Below, piece after piece: positions 13,601 to 40,359 of a stretch of 64,000 bases of DNA; positions within the stretch are counted from its first letter, which is position 1, and each line of letters opens with the position of its first letter. The position numbers were made by a program, and so were the translations under genes. The stretch spans positions 1,094,501-1,158,500 of the forward strand of contig JALJCO010013434.1 in the NCBI GenBank assembly GCA_023101725.1, given 5' to 3'. The DNA is from Atherinomorus stipes. Lineage: Eukaryota > Chordata > Actinopteri > Atheriniformes > Atherinidae. Under the pieces are notes generated by a model. It had not been told where the DNA came from. It saw only the letters and a program-made list of their open reading frames with translations, and did not search any database.

Positions 13601-16600
13601 CAAACATAAAATTTCAGAAAACTTGCAATACAAAAAATGATAGTCCTCCTGTGAGGAATAAACGAGGAAAGTTTCATGGTGATACCAGTTAGTTAAATTT
13701 TTTACCCTTTTTGCCTGTAGTGTCTCACCTTAAAACTTATCAATCATTCAAGGATGAGACTTCCTCTGTTTTCAGCAAATTTAACACTTTTGCATGTTCA
13801 GCTAATAATAGTAAGCTGCAACCGGTTGCAAACAACAAATTTCAATCTTTTAATTACAGGGGAACCAACTAAACTAGATCTCTTAATGAGACAAGTATGA
13901 AGACACGTCCTTATGTAGACCTGGAGCTGCAGACAGACACGAGCTGAAAGCATCAGGTGTTCCCCACAAACACTCAACAGTTACTGCTGAAAAATATCAA
14001 CACAGGCTGAAATGAGCCAGTTCAGATTTTTCACTTCCATTTATGGGACATATGCCGGAGAATTTGGTCCAGACACGGCACTTCGGTGAACCACCATGGG
14101 CCCATGAGCAAGGTCCTTTACCCTCACCAACTCTCCCCAGAGGCTGTAATTGGCAGCCCACTGCTCTCTGGTTAATCTAGAGATGAATTAAAAGCAGAGC
14201 TGAATTTCCAAATAGGCATTAATAAAGTAAAAAGGATTATATTATCATCATTAGCTAATCTAATGTTGAGAAATGTTGAAACTGTGTAAAGATTTTGGGT
14301 TTCGTTTGGAGGAAAGGAGATGTGCATGAAGCTTCATCCTGCAGAAAATGCGTGTATCACTGGTTTAACTGGACCTCTTATCTAATATGTTCATATAACT
14401 CACTGACCTCTACTTATTTACAGTTTATGAAATCCTGTACAAAAAGCATTTATACAACAGTAAATATCCAAATCGAGTGACATCATTCCTCTGACTGCTT
14501 CTGCCGTTCCTGACTTAAAAATCATGAGCAGGTGTAAAACTTACCTCTTTGACATGTCGTTTGAGGTGCATGTAAACACTCTGTCCTGTTTTGCGATAAT
14601 GTCTCTCCACATGTTCTCGTCCAAAGCCCATGAATGTGTTCAAACACACATACAAGCCTCCCTCAGACTCCTACACACCAACACAAATGAGAATTAGCAC
14701 AAAGTAAGGAACTACTGAACCTTTAAAGATGGCAGACTAAACTGAACCTTTTGTCTCATATTTATTTACAAATTACACCTAAAACACAATAAAAAGCATC
14801 TAATTAAGGTATAAAGCTCTAAATCAGAAGATAAAAAGCTGAGTGTCTTAAAAGTTTGTAAGGTCTAAAAAGTGTTTCAGAGTTAAGCAGTGAAAGTGGG
14901 ACGAGAGCAAAGGTCTCACAAACAGCTGTCAGTATAATAGAGATGTAACATTAGAGCTAAGTGTCAGTCCACAGGTACGCACCATAATGCGCTGCTCTTT
15001 CACCACACCAGCTAAATCTACAGATGTGGTAGAGGTTTTAACAAAAGAAAAGAAAAAAAATAAGAACCGTGCTGTTAATTCTGCAACTAAGATGACAGCA
15101 AATGGCAGCAGGTGACCAAACCAATTCCAGGCAATCAAAATATCATTTAAATTTAATCCAATAAATAATGAATTAAACGGGACACAGAGTTTTTTTTCTT
15201 TTAAAGAATATGGGGAACATTTTCTCATATTTAGCTCCATAAAGTCTCTTTAAAACATTTGTTTAATCTTGTTATTTCAACTAATATGGGACAGTAAAAT
15301 TGGGAAATTCTATTTGAAATACAGGCCACTACCTCAGTTTAAAAACACATGACGACCTATTTGTGTCATGTCTGTGGCTGACCTACTGTATCTAAACACG
15401 GTGTTACAAGATACCATCATTTTATCTTTTTGGGGCTTTGATTAGAAGTCCAGACCGCCTGTGGATGAGGGCTTTATGCCTTCATCAGGGCTTTTTACTG
15501 TTGGGGAGAAAAAGAAAACATCCTCCTGCAGTTCCCATGAGGACTGCCACAGACAAAATACCTGGAAAACGCCCCCCTCAAAACAAAATCTGAAATCAGT
15601 GCAGGCTTTATAAGCCCCAGTGTTAAACCTTTAAGTGGCCCAAAGTGACACATGAGCCTCAACAGTGCGAGGATAAAAATAAACCAGTCCACAGGCCAAC
15701 ATGATGAACTCCAGACAGCTGAGTCACCTTTAAAAACGGCTTCAGTCCACAAAGTAGTGCAAAAAAAAAAAAAAGCAACTGGAGCAAAAAATAATTCATG
15801 AATAAATGATCCATCAAAGCTGCGAGAAACGCAGAACTTTAATCAAACCAACAAGTTCTGACATTCAAAAGCTGGAATTAAGCAAAACACCCATTGTTTT
15901 TACACAGCCACGATACTAATAGAGGGGATGGAAAATATATGAGCTCATGCATCACAAAGGAGTCAGAAATTGTAAGTGTTAATAACCAAAATAAAATAAA
16001 AAATAAATAAAATAAGTTTTAAAAAAAAATAAAAGCTTTACATGCTCCCCTGTAACAGTCACTAAATTAGTGTTTCAGTAGAACCACGTGAGCTTATGAT
16101 TATTACAAAGTCGCTATTTAAACAAACGGTGAATTGACACTGAACATCGCAAAATAAAGATTATTTTCAGATAAATAAAAAATGCACTGTTACATGAAAA
16201 CAAATTACAGGTGTAGTTAAATGATGAACATCCAGATCGTTTGGTTCAGGTCATTTTAATGCAGACTGCAGATGAATTTCTCTGAAATATTGCAGAGCAT
16301 TTAAGTCTGCTAGACGTTTCTCAGAGAGTCAGGTGTGCGTGGGTGCGTGTGCGTGTGTTTACTGGCCTGCTGAAGCTGCGTGAAGCCAAAACTGCTCAGA
16401 GGAAAACCATCCATCAGTTTCACGTCACATGTTTATACCTTTTCATTATCCACCTCCTCACACACATGTCAGCAGATACACGTGGGTGGTTCGGCCCCGC
16501 CACAGCGGACCGTCAGCCCACCCGAGAAACACATTCCCCCCTCAAACAAGCCTCTCGCGCCTCGGTTTGTGTACAAGCGTGTGGAGGGGAAACAGTCGGA

Positions 16601-16718
16601 CACTTACGGGAGAGTCGAAAGAAAAGGCACACTCGCTCTTGAAAACCCTGTCTCCAGTTCTGGGGACTCTGATGGTGGGCATGTAAGGGACCAGCAGCTC
16701 TCCTAGGTCTGCAGCCAT
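1640..16718 (-). CDS. usp13: usp13, ubiquitin carboxyl-terminal hydrolase 13, 5' part (9 coding exons; continues past the left edge)
   Basis: USP13 removes ubiquitin from proteins and takes part in ERAD, autophagy and DNA repair; it is the paralogue of USP5. Coding exons in transcript order: 16608-16718, 14545-14670, 11810-11870, 8025-8146, 7141-7283, 3537-3721, 2463-2560, 2127-2317 and 1640-1711. Phase closes at each junction and gives about 369 residues of a family near 860. The start is the ATG at 16718, opening [20 protein letters not shown]. The N-terminal variant UBP finger lies around residues 20-80. The ZnF-UBP has ligand-like C192, C195, C212 and H225. The cysteine box GNSCYLS puts the catalytic nucleophile at C328. 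The [10 protein letters not shown] stretch and the N-terminus resemble USP13 rather than USP5 (GRRYFDGSGG in USP5), and ndufb5 next door fits the human USP13 locus. The His/Asp part of the catalytic domain lies outside the window. Confidence 0.95.
3722..7140 (-). other. usp13 intron with Tc1-like element and other repeats
   Basis: The intron separates the exon ending in IRIPP (7141-7283) from the ZnF-UBP exon (3537-3721). It contains the Tc1-like transposon at 4185-5472. Two GC-rich patches at about 5690-5760 and 6700-6790 both contain TGGGGCCTCA and may be the ends of another repeat, not resolved here. Confidence 0.6.
4185..5472 (+). mobile_element. Tc1/mariner-like transposon, internally deleted, with long terminal inverted repeats
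   Basis: Terminal inverted repeats of roughly 200 bp begin CAGGTACTACCCAAAAA and end with its complement, and both sides are flanked by TA (4183-4184 and 5473-5474), the Tc1/mariner target. A transposase remnant lies inside. An N-terminal helix-turn-helix piece from the ATG at 4514 ([10 protein letters not shown]...; SQSAVSKHI) is followed in another frame by the catalytic C-terminal part with FLQDLAPAH (second Asp) and [12 protein letters not shown] (third acidic residue), ending near 5150. The middle part with the first Asp is missing and the frame is broken, so this copy cannot encode an active transposase. At 1.29 kb it is shorter than full-length Tc1-like elements (about 1.6 kb). Confidence 0.88.
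8147..11809 (-). other. usp13 intron
   Basis: The intron holds a T/G homopolymer tract at 8502-8539 and AT-rich sequence at 8.7-9.6 kb. A GC-richer patch at about 9.9-10.35 kb carries a 91-codon plus-strand open frame that matches no family I recognise. Nothing else can be supported. Confidence 0.55.
8502..8539. repeat. poly-T/poly-G homopolymer tract
   Basis: A T run is followed directly by 16 G residues inside a usp13 intron. Confidence 0.9.
11871..14544 (-). other. usp13 intron
   Basis: Mostly unremarkable AT-rich intron. A 157-codon minus-strand open frame at 12141-12614 has no recognisable family and reads as chance. A dispersed-repeat fragment lies at 14090-14180. Confidence 0.55.
14090..14180 (+). 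repeat. fragment of a dispersed teleost repeat (GAGCAAGG ... GGCAGCCCACTGCTC)
   Basis: ATGAGCAAGGTCCTTTACCC followed by GGCAGCCCACTGCTCTC matches, from memory, a short repeat scattered widely in fish genomes. Its ends are not resolved here. Confidence 0.45.
14671..16607 (-). other. usp13 intron 1
   Basis: First intron, with A-rich tracts near 15760 and 15985-16035 and a GT-rich patch near 16340. No feature beyond the intron itself is supported. Confidence 0.55.
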
Positions 16719-17000
16719 CTTCGCATTCCTGCTTCTCGCAGCACAGTGCTGCGGAGCCTCCGGAGCAGCGCTGTCAGAGGAGAGGATGCTATTTTTAAAG
16801 CCGTCCGACTCTACATTCCTCCGGCCAGGAGGATGTGACGCTGAAAAACGTAAAAATAAAATGACAGAGGGGTGGAGGCTGGCTGCGATGCTGAGGATAC
16901 GGAGGGCAGAGATGCTCTTTTGTTGTTGATGTTTTCTTGCTAAAAGCGCAGAGCTGCGCAGATATTACAGCTTCTGGCTGCGCTGACGCGGCGCTGCTCT
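16719..17000 (-). promoter_or_regulatory. usp13 promoter / 5' UTR region, CpG-rich
   Basis: The bases just upstream of the usp13 ATG are clearly richer in GC and CpG than the AT-rich flanks, which is typical of a vertebrate CpG-island promoter. Enrichment continues into exon 1 (about 16480-17050). No TATA box is obvious. The transcription start cannot be placed from sequence alone. Confidence 0.5.
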
Positions 17001-18125
17001 CAGGGGTGATTTACCAGAAGGGCCCCTCCCACATCCGAGCATGATTCATAAACACCCACACTTACTACAACTTGTTTTCCCCCCAGGATTCACGAAATGA
17101 GCGTTTTTAAAGGCGCCCTTTTTAAAAAAAAAAAAAAATAAAAATAAAAATCATTTTAGGCTATTTGAAGATGCCATCCTTTAATTGTTGGCTTAAGTAG
17201 GCGATTTAATAAAAATTTATAAAAAAAGAGGAAAGAAATTTAAAAGAAAGTAGGGGGGTTGGCTTATTTAATTTGTCATGACCCTTTTAGGTTCATGATA
17301 AATTTAAATGTTGAACTGATAAATAAACACGGTCCTTTGTCCATCAAACGTCTGTGGAGCGCTGCCGCCTGGTGGCTGCTCTGGGTAATTACAACCAATG
17401 TGAACAAATGAATCTTCCTTCGTGAATGGCAAAGGATGTATTTATATTACTTGCTTTCTCGAGTACTAAATTAAACAGTCGTTGTGTATTTAGATTAGAA
17501 TTTCTTTTTCAATTCTTTTGTGATTGCACTCATTTTACACAATTGTGTATTAAAATACAGTTAACTGTCATTATGCATCAGTGCCATTTTTGTTTTTGTC
17601 ATTGTTTTAAGCATAAAAGAACTGAGGTAAGATGGATAAAAGAAGAGTCAAGTGAATAAATTCACCTCACATTTTGCTAAGGCTTCATTTCCTCACACAA
17701 CACATTTTCCTAAGGTTTAATTTCTCTGGTCCTTGCTCATTTTGCGCTACATATGTGTCAGTGAGGTTTGTGTGAAATTGTGCATATTGCAACCATTAGT
17801 TTACTGTAAATCTCACATTACTGATTATTTACATCTTTTGCAGGCAGATAAGAGATTTGATCCTTCTCCAGCATAAACTGAGACTCTTACTAAGTTGACA
17901 ATCTGTGTTTTACAATCTGTAAATGTTACATTATGAACACAAGAGAAGGTAGACTGAAACCATACATACATGAAAAGCACATATTAACTCCAGGCTATTT
18001 TTTTGCCCACTATCCACTCAGTTACAGTGATGACTACAATATGACCACGCCCACTTCTGGCAACTTTCTTGATGTCTGAACTGAGGAAATACACTAAACA
18101 GGCAAATATTAGAGTACATAGATAC
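17001..18125. other. usp13-ndufb5 intergenic region
   Basis: AT-rich sequence between the 5' end of usp13 and the 3' end of ndufb5, which lie on the same strand. No gene, RNA or clear mobile element is seen. Confidence 0.5.
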
Positions 18126-18131
18126 TTTATT
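18126..18131 (-). terminator. ndufb5 poly(A) signal
   Basis: AATAAA on the minus strand, 65 bases beyond the ndufb5 stop codon. Confidence 0.7.
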
Positions 18132-18195
18132 TACGCAATAAAGGAAAAAAATTTACAAACAGATTGATCAGCAAGATGTATTGATAACATCTGCA

Positions 18196-22293
<4,098 letters not shown>

Positions 22294-22573
22294 CACTACT
22301 GTGGGAGCACAGTCCAACAACGCGAGCTGTGATTCGTTGAAGAAAAAGCGAAGCTAAAATCGCCATAATTAGTGAGGGCAGAAGCCTTTTTTTACATCTA
22401 TTTTATTATTATAGTATTCTTCGTTTAAAAGCATGTATATATAATTTGGATTTCGAAATAATGGATTTCCAACAATGCTTCTTTTTTTAATTAATTAATT
22501 TATTTTTTTTACAAAAAGAAAAAGTAAATAGGCAAAATGCATGCTGGGTAATATGGGAAGTACTACGTGCAAG
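22294..22573. promoter_or_regulatory. bidirectional promoter, ndufb5 / mrpl47
   Basis: The two start codons face away from each other across 280 bp. On the minus strand, TACCCAGCATGCATTTTGC (22532-22550) resembles the ZNF143/Staf motif common in shared housekeeping promoters. AAGATGGCGGC (22572-22582) is the YY1 motif and overlaps the mrpl47 ATG. An AATTAATTAATTTATTT-rich segment lies in the middle. No TATA-directed arrangement is evident. Confidence 0.6.
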
Positions 22574-23674
22574 ATGGCGGCGTCCTCATCTGTAGGACGC
22601 GTTTTGACTCTTTGCAAGCAATTTCAGAATGTTTTCAGGATATCTTCAACGATAAATGTTCAACATTGTGCTGTAAATTTAATAAAATCCCAGGGTTATC
22701 TTACCAGGTAAGATCAGTTGAAACCAATCACTATTATGGTTTTACGCCATCGGGTTTCAAGCGACAGTTAACATGTTGAGTAGCAGCGGTTGTGTAAAGT
22801 CAAGTCAGTGTTTGGTTGTTAATGTAACAGCAGGCCTTTTTTGTGGTTGTGTTAACATCATTGTACGAAAATCCACAGAGATTTTTAAATACGGCCATTG
22901 TTTTAGATATTAAATGATTTCAAGATGTTTTCTCTGTGTGCCTGCAGGGATTTCTCATTTGCTTGTGCACAAGGGGCCAGAATAATATACACTTTGGCCG
23001 GATAGGAGATATTCCAGCTTTTATTTGACAACATAATCCCTTCATAAAATTATGTAATGTAGACTGGGATAATTTCAGTCAAGTTCGTTAGAAATTACCT
23101 GGCTGAATTTATTAAACCAGTAAAGGAATGAAATGATAAATAAAAACAAGTCAAATTTGTAGAAGGTGTGTGTAGATGAAAGACTGTTTAAAAAAATTAG
23201 ATTAGATCCAGATTGGCAAAAACAATATTGATTGTGTGTAGTTGTTTTCTTGAATGTTTAGAATTTACTCTATGTGTGGAACCATGAAGTAGAAATCGCA
23301 CATGAAAAATAATTTGGCTTGAATTGTCCTTTAAGTTTTACTTTAACTTATTTTGCATTCATCAGGGAGAAGTCTTCACTGACTGGACCTTCTGCAATCA
23401 CTCCCTTCAGCTTTGTGGGTCAATATAGAGCCTTGCATACAACCATCAGCAGGAGAGGACTGGATGAGTTTTTTGACCTCCCTGAGAACTGGGGAGAGTC
23501 CAATGTGAAATCAGGTAAACTCTTACAACTTTCAGAGAGCTCTGTGGTCACAAACAATTAGAGATGTTCTGATGTAAAAAAAAAAAAAAAAAAAAAAAAA
23601 ACTTCTCCAGATACCAATTCCGATACTTGCGCTGTGGGTATTGGCCAATACAGAGTACAGATCCCACTATGTTG

Positions 23675-23749
<75 letters not shown>

Positions 23750-25275
23750 TTTTAACATCTACATGACTGTGATATGATTATCATTGTGGAAAGACCTGAC
23801 CTGGCTCTGGTTAAACTCCTAAAAAAAAAAAAAAAAAAGAATGAATCCAGCAAATTGAAGCCTTTTTTTTTTTTTTAACACAGTCTTTCTAGTGGGAAAA
23901 TCCAGTGTGAAATACTGCAGAGATGATTACTAGTTAGCTCCTTGTCTAACATCTACCAATTGTCAGGTGATCACTTCTTCCTCGCCCCTCTAAAACAGCA
24001 AGCTGCAGATGGCAACACAGTCCAACTCTTTTAAAGGCCATAAAAAAGAAATGTGTCTGAGCTAATCAGTAAATAGATTCCTATAAATTAGGTGACATGG
24101 GATCGGTACCTGAACTCTAGTACTCGCTGACACCAATTCCAGCATTTTCTGCAGTATCTAAGACGTTATCGGAACCGGAACAACTCAAGTCACCATGTAT
24201 GCTAATGATTCAAAATAAAAATTATTCTAGATTTCAGTCCACATCTGGAGCTGGTTTTGCATTACAAAAAAAATGTTCAAGCTGATATCTTTTAAAATGT
24301 TTTTTGGGCTGAACAAACTTTGTAGTCATTTTGTTGTCCTTTTTTTCTTCATTTCTTTTTCTTTTTACTGTAGATTAAGTCATCAATTTGTTTTTGTCTT
24401 TGTTATTCTATCGCAGGTGCACCATGGACTGCCAAACAACTAAGAACAAAGAGCAATGAGGACTTGCACAAACTCTGGTGAGTTGTGGACTGTGTAGGTG
24501 ACGCTGCTTCTGATGCTTCTCAGTGGAATTGACTGTTAACATTTTAATTCTGTCTCAGGTATGTGCTTTTGAAAGAAAAGAACATGTTGCTCACACTTCA
24601 GCAAGAAGCAAAAAGGCAAAGGGTTCAGATGCCGAGTCCAGAGAGACTAAGGAAGGTAAGTGGGATGCTGAACGGACAAGTCTGACTCTGTTACTGCAGT
24701 TGAGGTATGATTGTTGCATAGATTTGCAAAATTATCTGAGGAGGTGAAGTAAGTTAATATGCACGCACAGGTTGAGCGGTCATTAATCAGAATGGAGACA
24801 GTGGTGCTGGAAAGAGAGACTGCACTGCGTCTGCTGCAAACAGGACAGGAGAAAGGTCGGCCAGGAGACTGGAGGAGGAACATATTCGGATATGTCTACT
24901 GGTGAGGATGACACACATGAGGAAACACCTCTTATTTTATCCTGGCTTCAATTCACTGATCGCTCTCAAATTTATGCAAGATAAATATTATTCATGGATT
25001 TTACATTAGCGGTTAGGACAATTAAAAACCCGATTTTGATTTTAACAGAACTACTGTTACATCTTTAGTAAATGGACAATAAGATGCATCACTGGTGTAT
25101 ATTTCTGCCTCCAGGTATCGATTCAAAGAGTATGCAATTCCCTGGTACATGAACACAAGATACAAGCGCAAAAGATTCTACACACCCTCATTTGTGCAGC
25201 CCCACATGAGGTAAGACACTGTATATATGCAGGTTTTTATTGTGTTCATAAGTGGAAATATGCGAACTGGTACTA

Positions 25276-25307
<32 letters not shown>

Positions 25308-25422
25308 CAGGTTGCGTTTAGAGCAATACCTCAGAGCAAGAGCCAGGCAATCAAATCTAAGGAAGCACAGGCTTACGAAATTAAAGGAGAAGTTTCCTCA
25401 AATGAAGGTTCCTGCATCATAA
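22574..25422 (+). CDS. mrpl47: mrpl47, mitochondrial large ribosomal subunit protein uL29m (7 exons, complete)
   Basis: Protein of the mitochondrial 39S subunit, homologous to bacterial uL29 and located near the peptide exit tunnel. Exons: 22574-22707, 23366-23514, 24417-24477, 24559-24655, 24771-24901, 25115-25210 and 25311-25422. Phases close, giving 259 aa against about 250 in human. It has a mitochondrial leader ([17 protein letters not shown]), the family segment [16 protein letters not shown], an L29 core with [20 protein letters not shown] and [18 protein letters not shown], then [16 protein letters not shown] and the end [12 protein letters not shown]. The start is the ATG in the YY1 context; no upstream in-frame alternative is needed. 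It is divergent from ndufb5 and convergent with actl6a. Confidence 0.95.
23559..24187. mobile_element. decayed hAT-like MITE with microsatellite expansions
   Basis: The left end, TAGAGATGTTCTGATG, and the right end, GTTATCGGAACCGGAACAAC, are imperfect inverted repeats. CCAATTCCGATAC and GACACCAATTCCAGC-type sequence lies just inside, typical of fish elements beginning TAGAGATGTTCCGATA. An A run, (TA)n and T runs interrupt it. It lies in mrpl47 intron 2. Confidence 0.55.
23676..23753. repeat. (TA)n microsatellite followed by poly-T
   Basis: About 28 TA units end in a T run inside the mrpl47 intron 2 element. Confidence 0.95.
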
Positions 25423-25703
25423 AAATGTACCTGTTTTTGTTTTATGAGGGGGACAGATGATTTTCTACAGCTCATTTGTCTGAATTAGCTTATGTAAATT
25501 GCTTTAGGTGGTCTGACTGAATTTGTCCAGCTGTGTATCAGGCCTCCAGGATAAATGATGTAAACCTGAAATGTTGTTTTCATACTTAAATCATATTTAA
25601 AGTTTGGAGATCTTGTAACTCAAATACAAGAAACTTTAAATTAACAGTGTACATGTATCATTTGACTTAAACAAATGCAACAGATTCGGTAACAAAACAT
25701 GAC

Positions 25704-25709
25704 TTTATT
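25704..25709 (-). terminator. candidate actl6a poly(A) signal
   Basis: AATAAA on the minus strand (TTTATT on plus), about 516 bases past the actl6a stop. Confidence 0.55.
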
Positions 25710-25826
25710 TTTAAAAGACCGTACGATGCCAATGACAAAAGTGGAAATTAATTAGATTAATTTCAGTTGACACATGAATGAGCGCAGGCAGGGAATGACT
25801 GCCTCTGAATTTCTGCTACACAAAAA

Positions 25827-25832
25827 AATAAA
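25827..25832 (+). terminator. candidate mrpl47 poly(A) signal
   Basis: AATAAA about 405 bases past the mrpl47 stop; no earlier canonical signal was seen. It lies beyond the actl6a signal on the other strand, so the two 3' UTRs probably overlap. Confidence 0.5.
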
Positions 25833-26224
25833 AATAAAAAACAAAAGACTATTCACACTGGTTGATCTGTTCTGCAAATACAGACCTTTACCACACGTTT
25901 ACCTTGTCAGTATTCTGACAGCCTGTGCAACAAATTCTGTTTAGAAAACTATTTTCCCACCGTAATCAATCAAGTCTTTCTGATGATGCAATGTTTTCAG
26001 TAACAAAAGATAAGGCAACATACAGACTGTTGGGATGTTGACAAAGGAACTTAAAATGTACATATTTGATTTCTTAAATAACTCCCAGACAGGTGTAAAG
26101 ACCAACTCTGTTTTAAAAACAAGTCATACAAAATAAGAACGAGGTGTTCCAGAGTCCAGGTCAACAGGGAAATGCTTCATAACGATGAACTTGTGGCAAA
26201 GACGGTGCAGAGAAGGTTGTCACA

Positions 26225-38830
<12,606 letters not shown>

Positions 38831-39071
38831 CCTTTAAGAGTTTCACACCTGCAACTTATCAATAGAAGTGATTACAACAGTTATACAGCCGCTAAATGGG
38901 TAATCACAACAAAAGAAATTTGCTAGCATGGGTGAGCCGAACAAGCGGGCGCCACAGTGCGTCGAGGATGTCGTCCAATCAGAATACAGCACAGCAGCAG
39001 TACTTCCGCTCAGTGACTGCAAGTACTTCCCTGCTCTGGAGTGGACGTGGCCCTGCCGTCTTCATATCTAC
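38831..39071. promoter_or_regulatory. bidirectional promoter, actl6a / aldh7a1, with noncoding first exon of aldh7a1
   Basis: The region upstream of the actl6a ATG is locally CpG-rich and carries CCAATCAG at 38975. On the plus strand a noncoding exon ending ATATCTAC at 39071, followed by GTGAGT, can splice to the acceptor at 40354 just before the aldh7a1 ATG. A second candidate donor, CAACAG followed by GTATGTG, lies at 39492. Confidence 0.55.
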
Positions 39072-40354
39072 GTGAGTTAAAAAACTGCTTGAAAAGTATC
39101 ATTGTCTAACTTTAGAAGATTTTAAACTAATTTGCAGGTGGCATAAGTGCAGGTTTTATAACACCGCGCTATTATTGGTGAGTTTATACTGCGGGACCTT
39201 GAGTCACGGTCGCTAGTCTCAACAGCGTTGATCTCGACGACCATGTCACCTCATGCTGCATAAGCAACACTACCGTACGGACACCCACGTGTTTGAACTT
39301 TAAAAATAGAAATCTCAAATTAGTCTTGTAGTTAATGTGCTGTAACATCGGAGGTGACAAATGTGTCCTTGCTATGTAATGAATAAATTTGAGTGTCTGC
39401 TGCTTTGTGATTGTCCAAAATTGGATTAATTGCGCAAGCGCATACGGTGATAGAGTAACTAGCAGGACAATATTCTGAGACTCGCAACAGGTATGTGTGT
39501 ATAACCTTGAAGACTATTTTAATGCATTAGAAATATGAAAAACAGTCTTTAGCATGAATGTGTTTCGATTAAAATAGTTGTGGTTTGACGATTTATTTGG
39601 GCCTATTTTTAATGTAAGGGTTTTGTGAAAATATTTTAAATCTCTATTTTGCACAGTATGTGTCTCCTTTAGCCTCTAACATTTTTTTAGGTAAATAACA
39701 ATTGCCTTTTAAATAAATGTTGCTTCTGTCAAAATTTAAATATCCTTCCACAGTCCAAGGTGACATCATCAAAAAGTTTGTCAATCTAACAGCAAATAAA
39801 TGGACTACATAACATAAAGTATGTTTGTTTCATTTACCTCCCAAGAGCCAAATTAATTTAAAAAAAATTTTCAAAATTTTAACTGCATAAAAAAAAGTGC
39901 ACTTTTATAACTAGGTTACTACAATTATTGTAGATGAATTAATGGGTTAATTTCCTGCCTGGTTGTTTTTAGTTTATTAATATTTTAGACTTGAATTGTA
40001 CATCAAATATTCAAGTTTCACATTTACAGAAAATGGGTGATGAAGAAAAAGGTCTTTATTTGTGTTGTCAGTTTTACACCTGTTGAGAAACTTCATTTGC
40101 TGTCAGTCGCGCATGCTATCCTGCTCTGGACTGTACAAGACAAATGAGCTTGTCGGTGTAGGTTGTTACTAGTTTTTAAACCCTTTTTAAGCAGTTTCGT
40201 AATATAAATAATAAATGCTTTAAGTCTTCTGTTGACCTGAATGTTGAGAGGAAGATCTTTCTCTAAACAATTTATGAATGACCTTTTAACATGCTGGTGG
40301 AAAGTTAACATGTTAAATTAAACTTTAACTTGTTTTGTTTTTTTTTCTTTTCAG
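39072..40354 (+). other. predicted 5' UTR intron of aldh7a1
   Basis: A GTGAGT donor (39072) and a pyrimidine-rich acceptor ending TTTTCAG (40354) bracket AT-rich sequence with no other feature. This is an inference from splice-site quality. Confidence 0.5.
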
Positions 40355-40359
40355 CACTC

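Noticed and set aside
40330..40359. Upstream TTG start extending aldh7a1 by ten codons
   Set aside because: These codons are the pyrimidine tract and acceptor of an intron; the ATG at 40360 matches the family's leader length.
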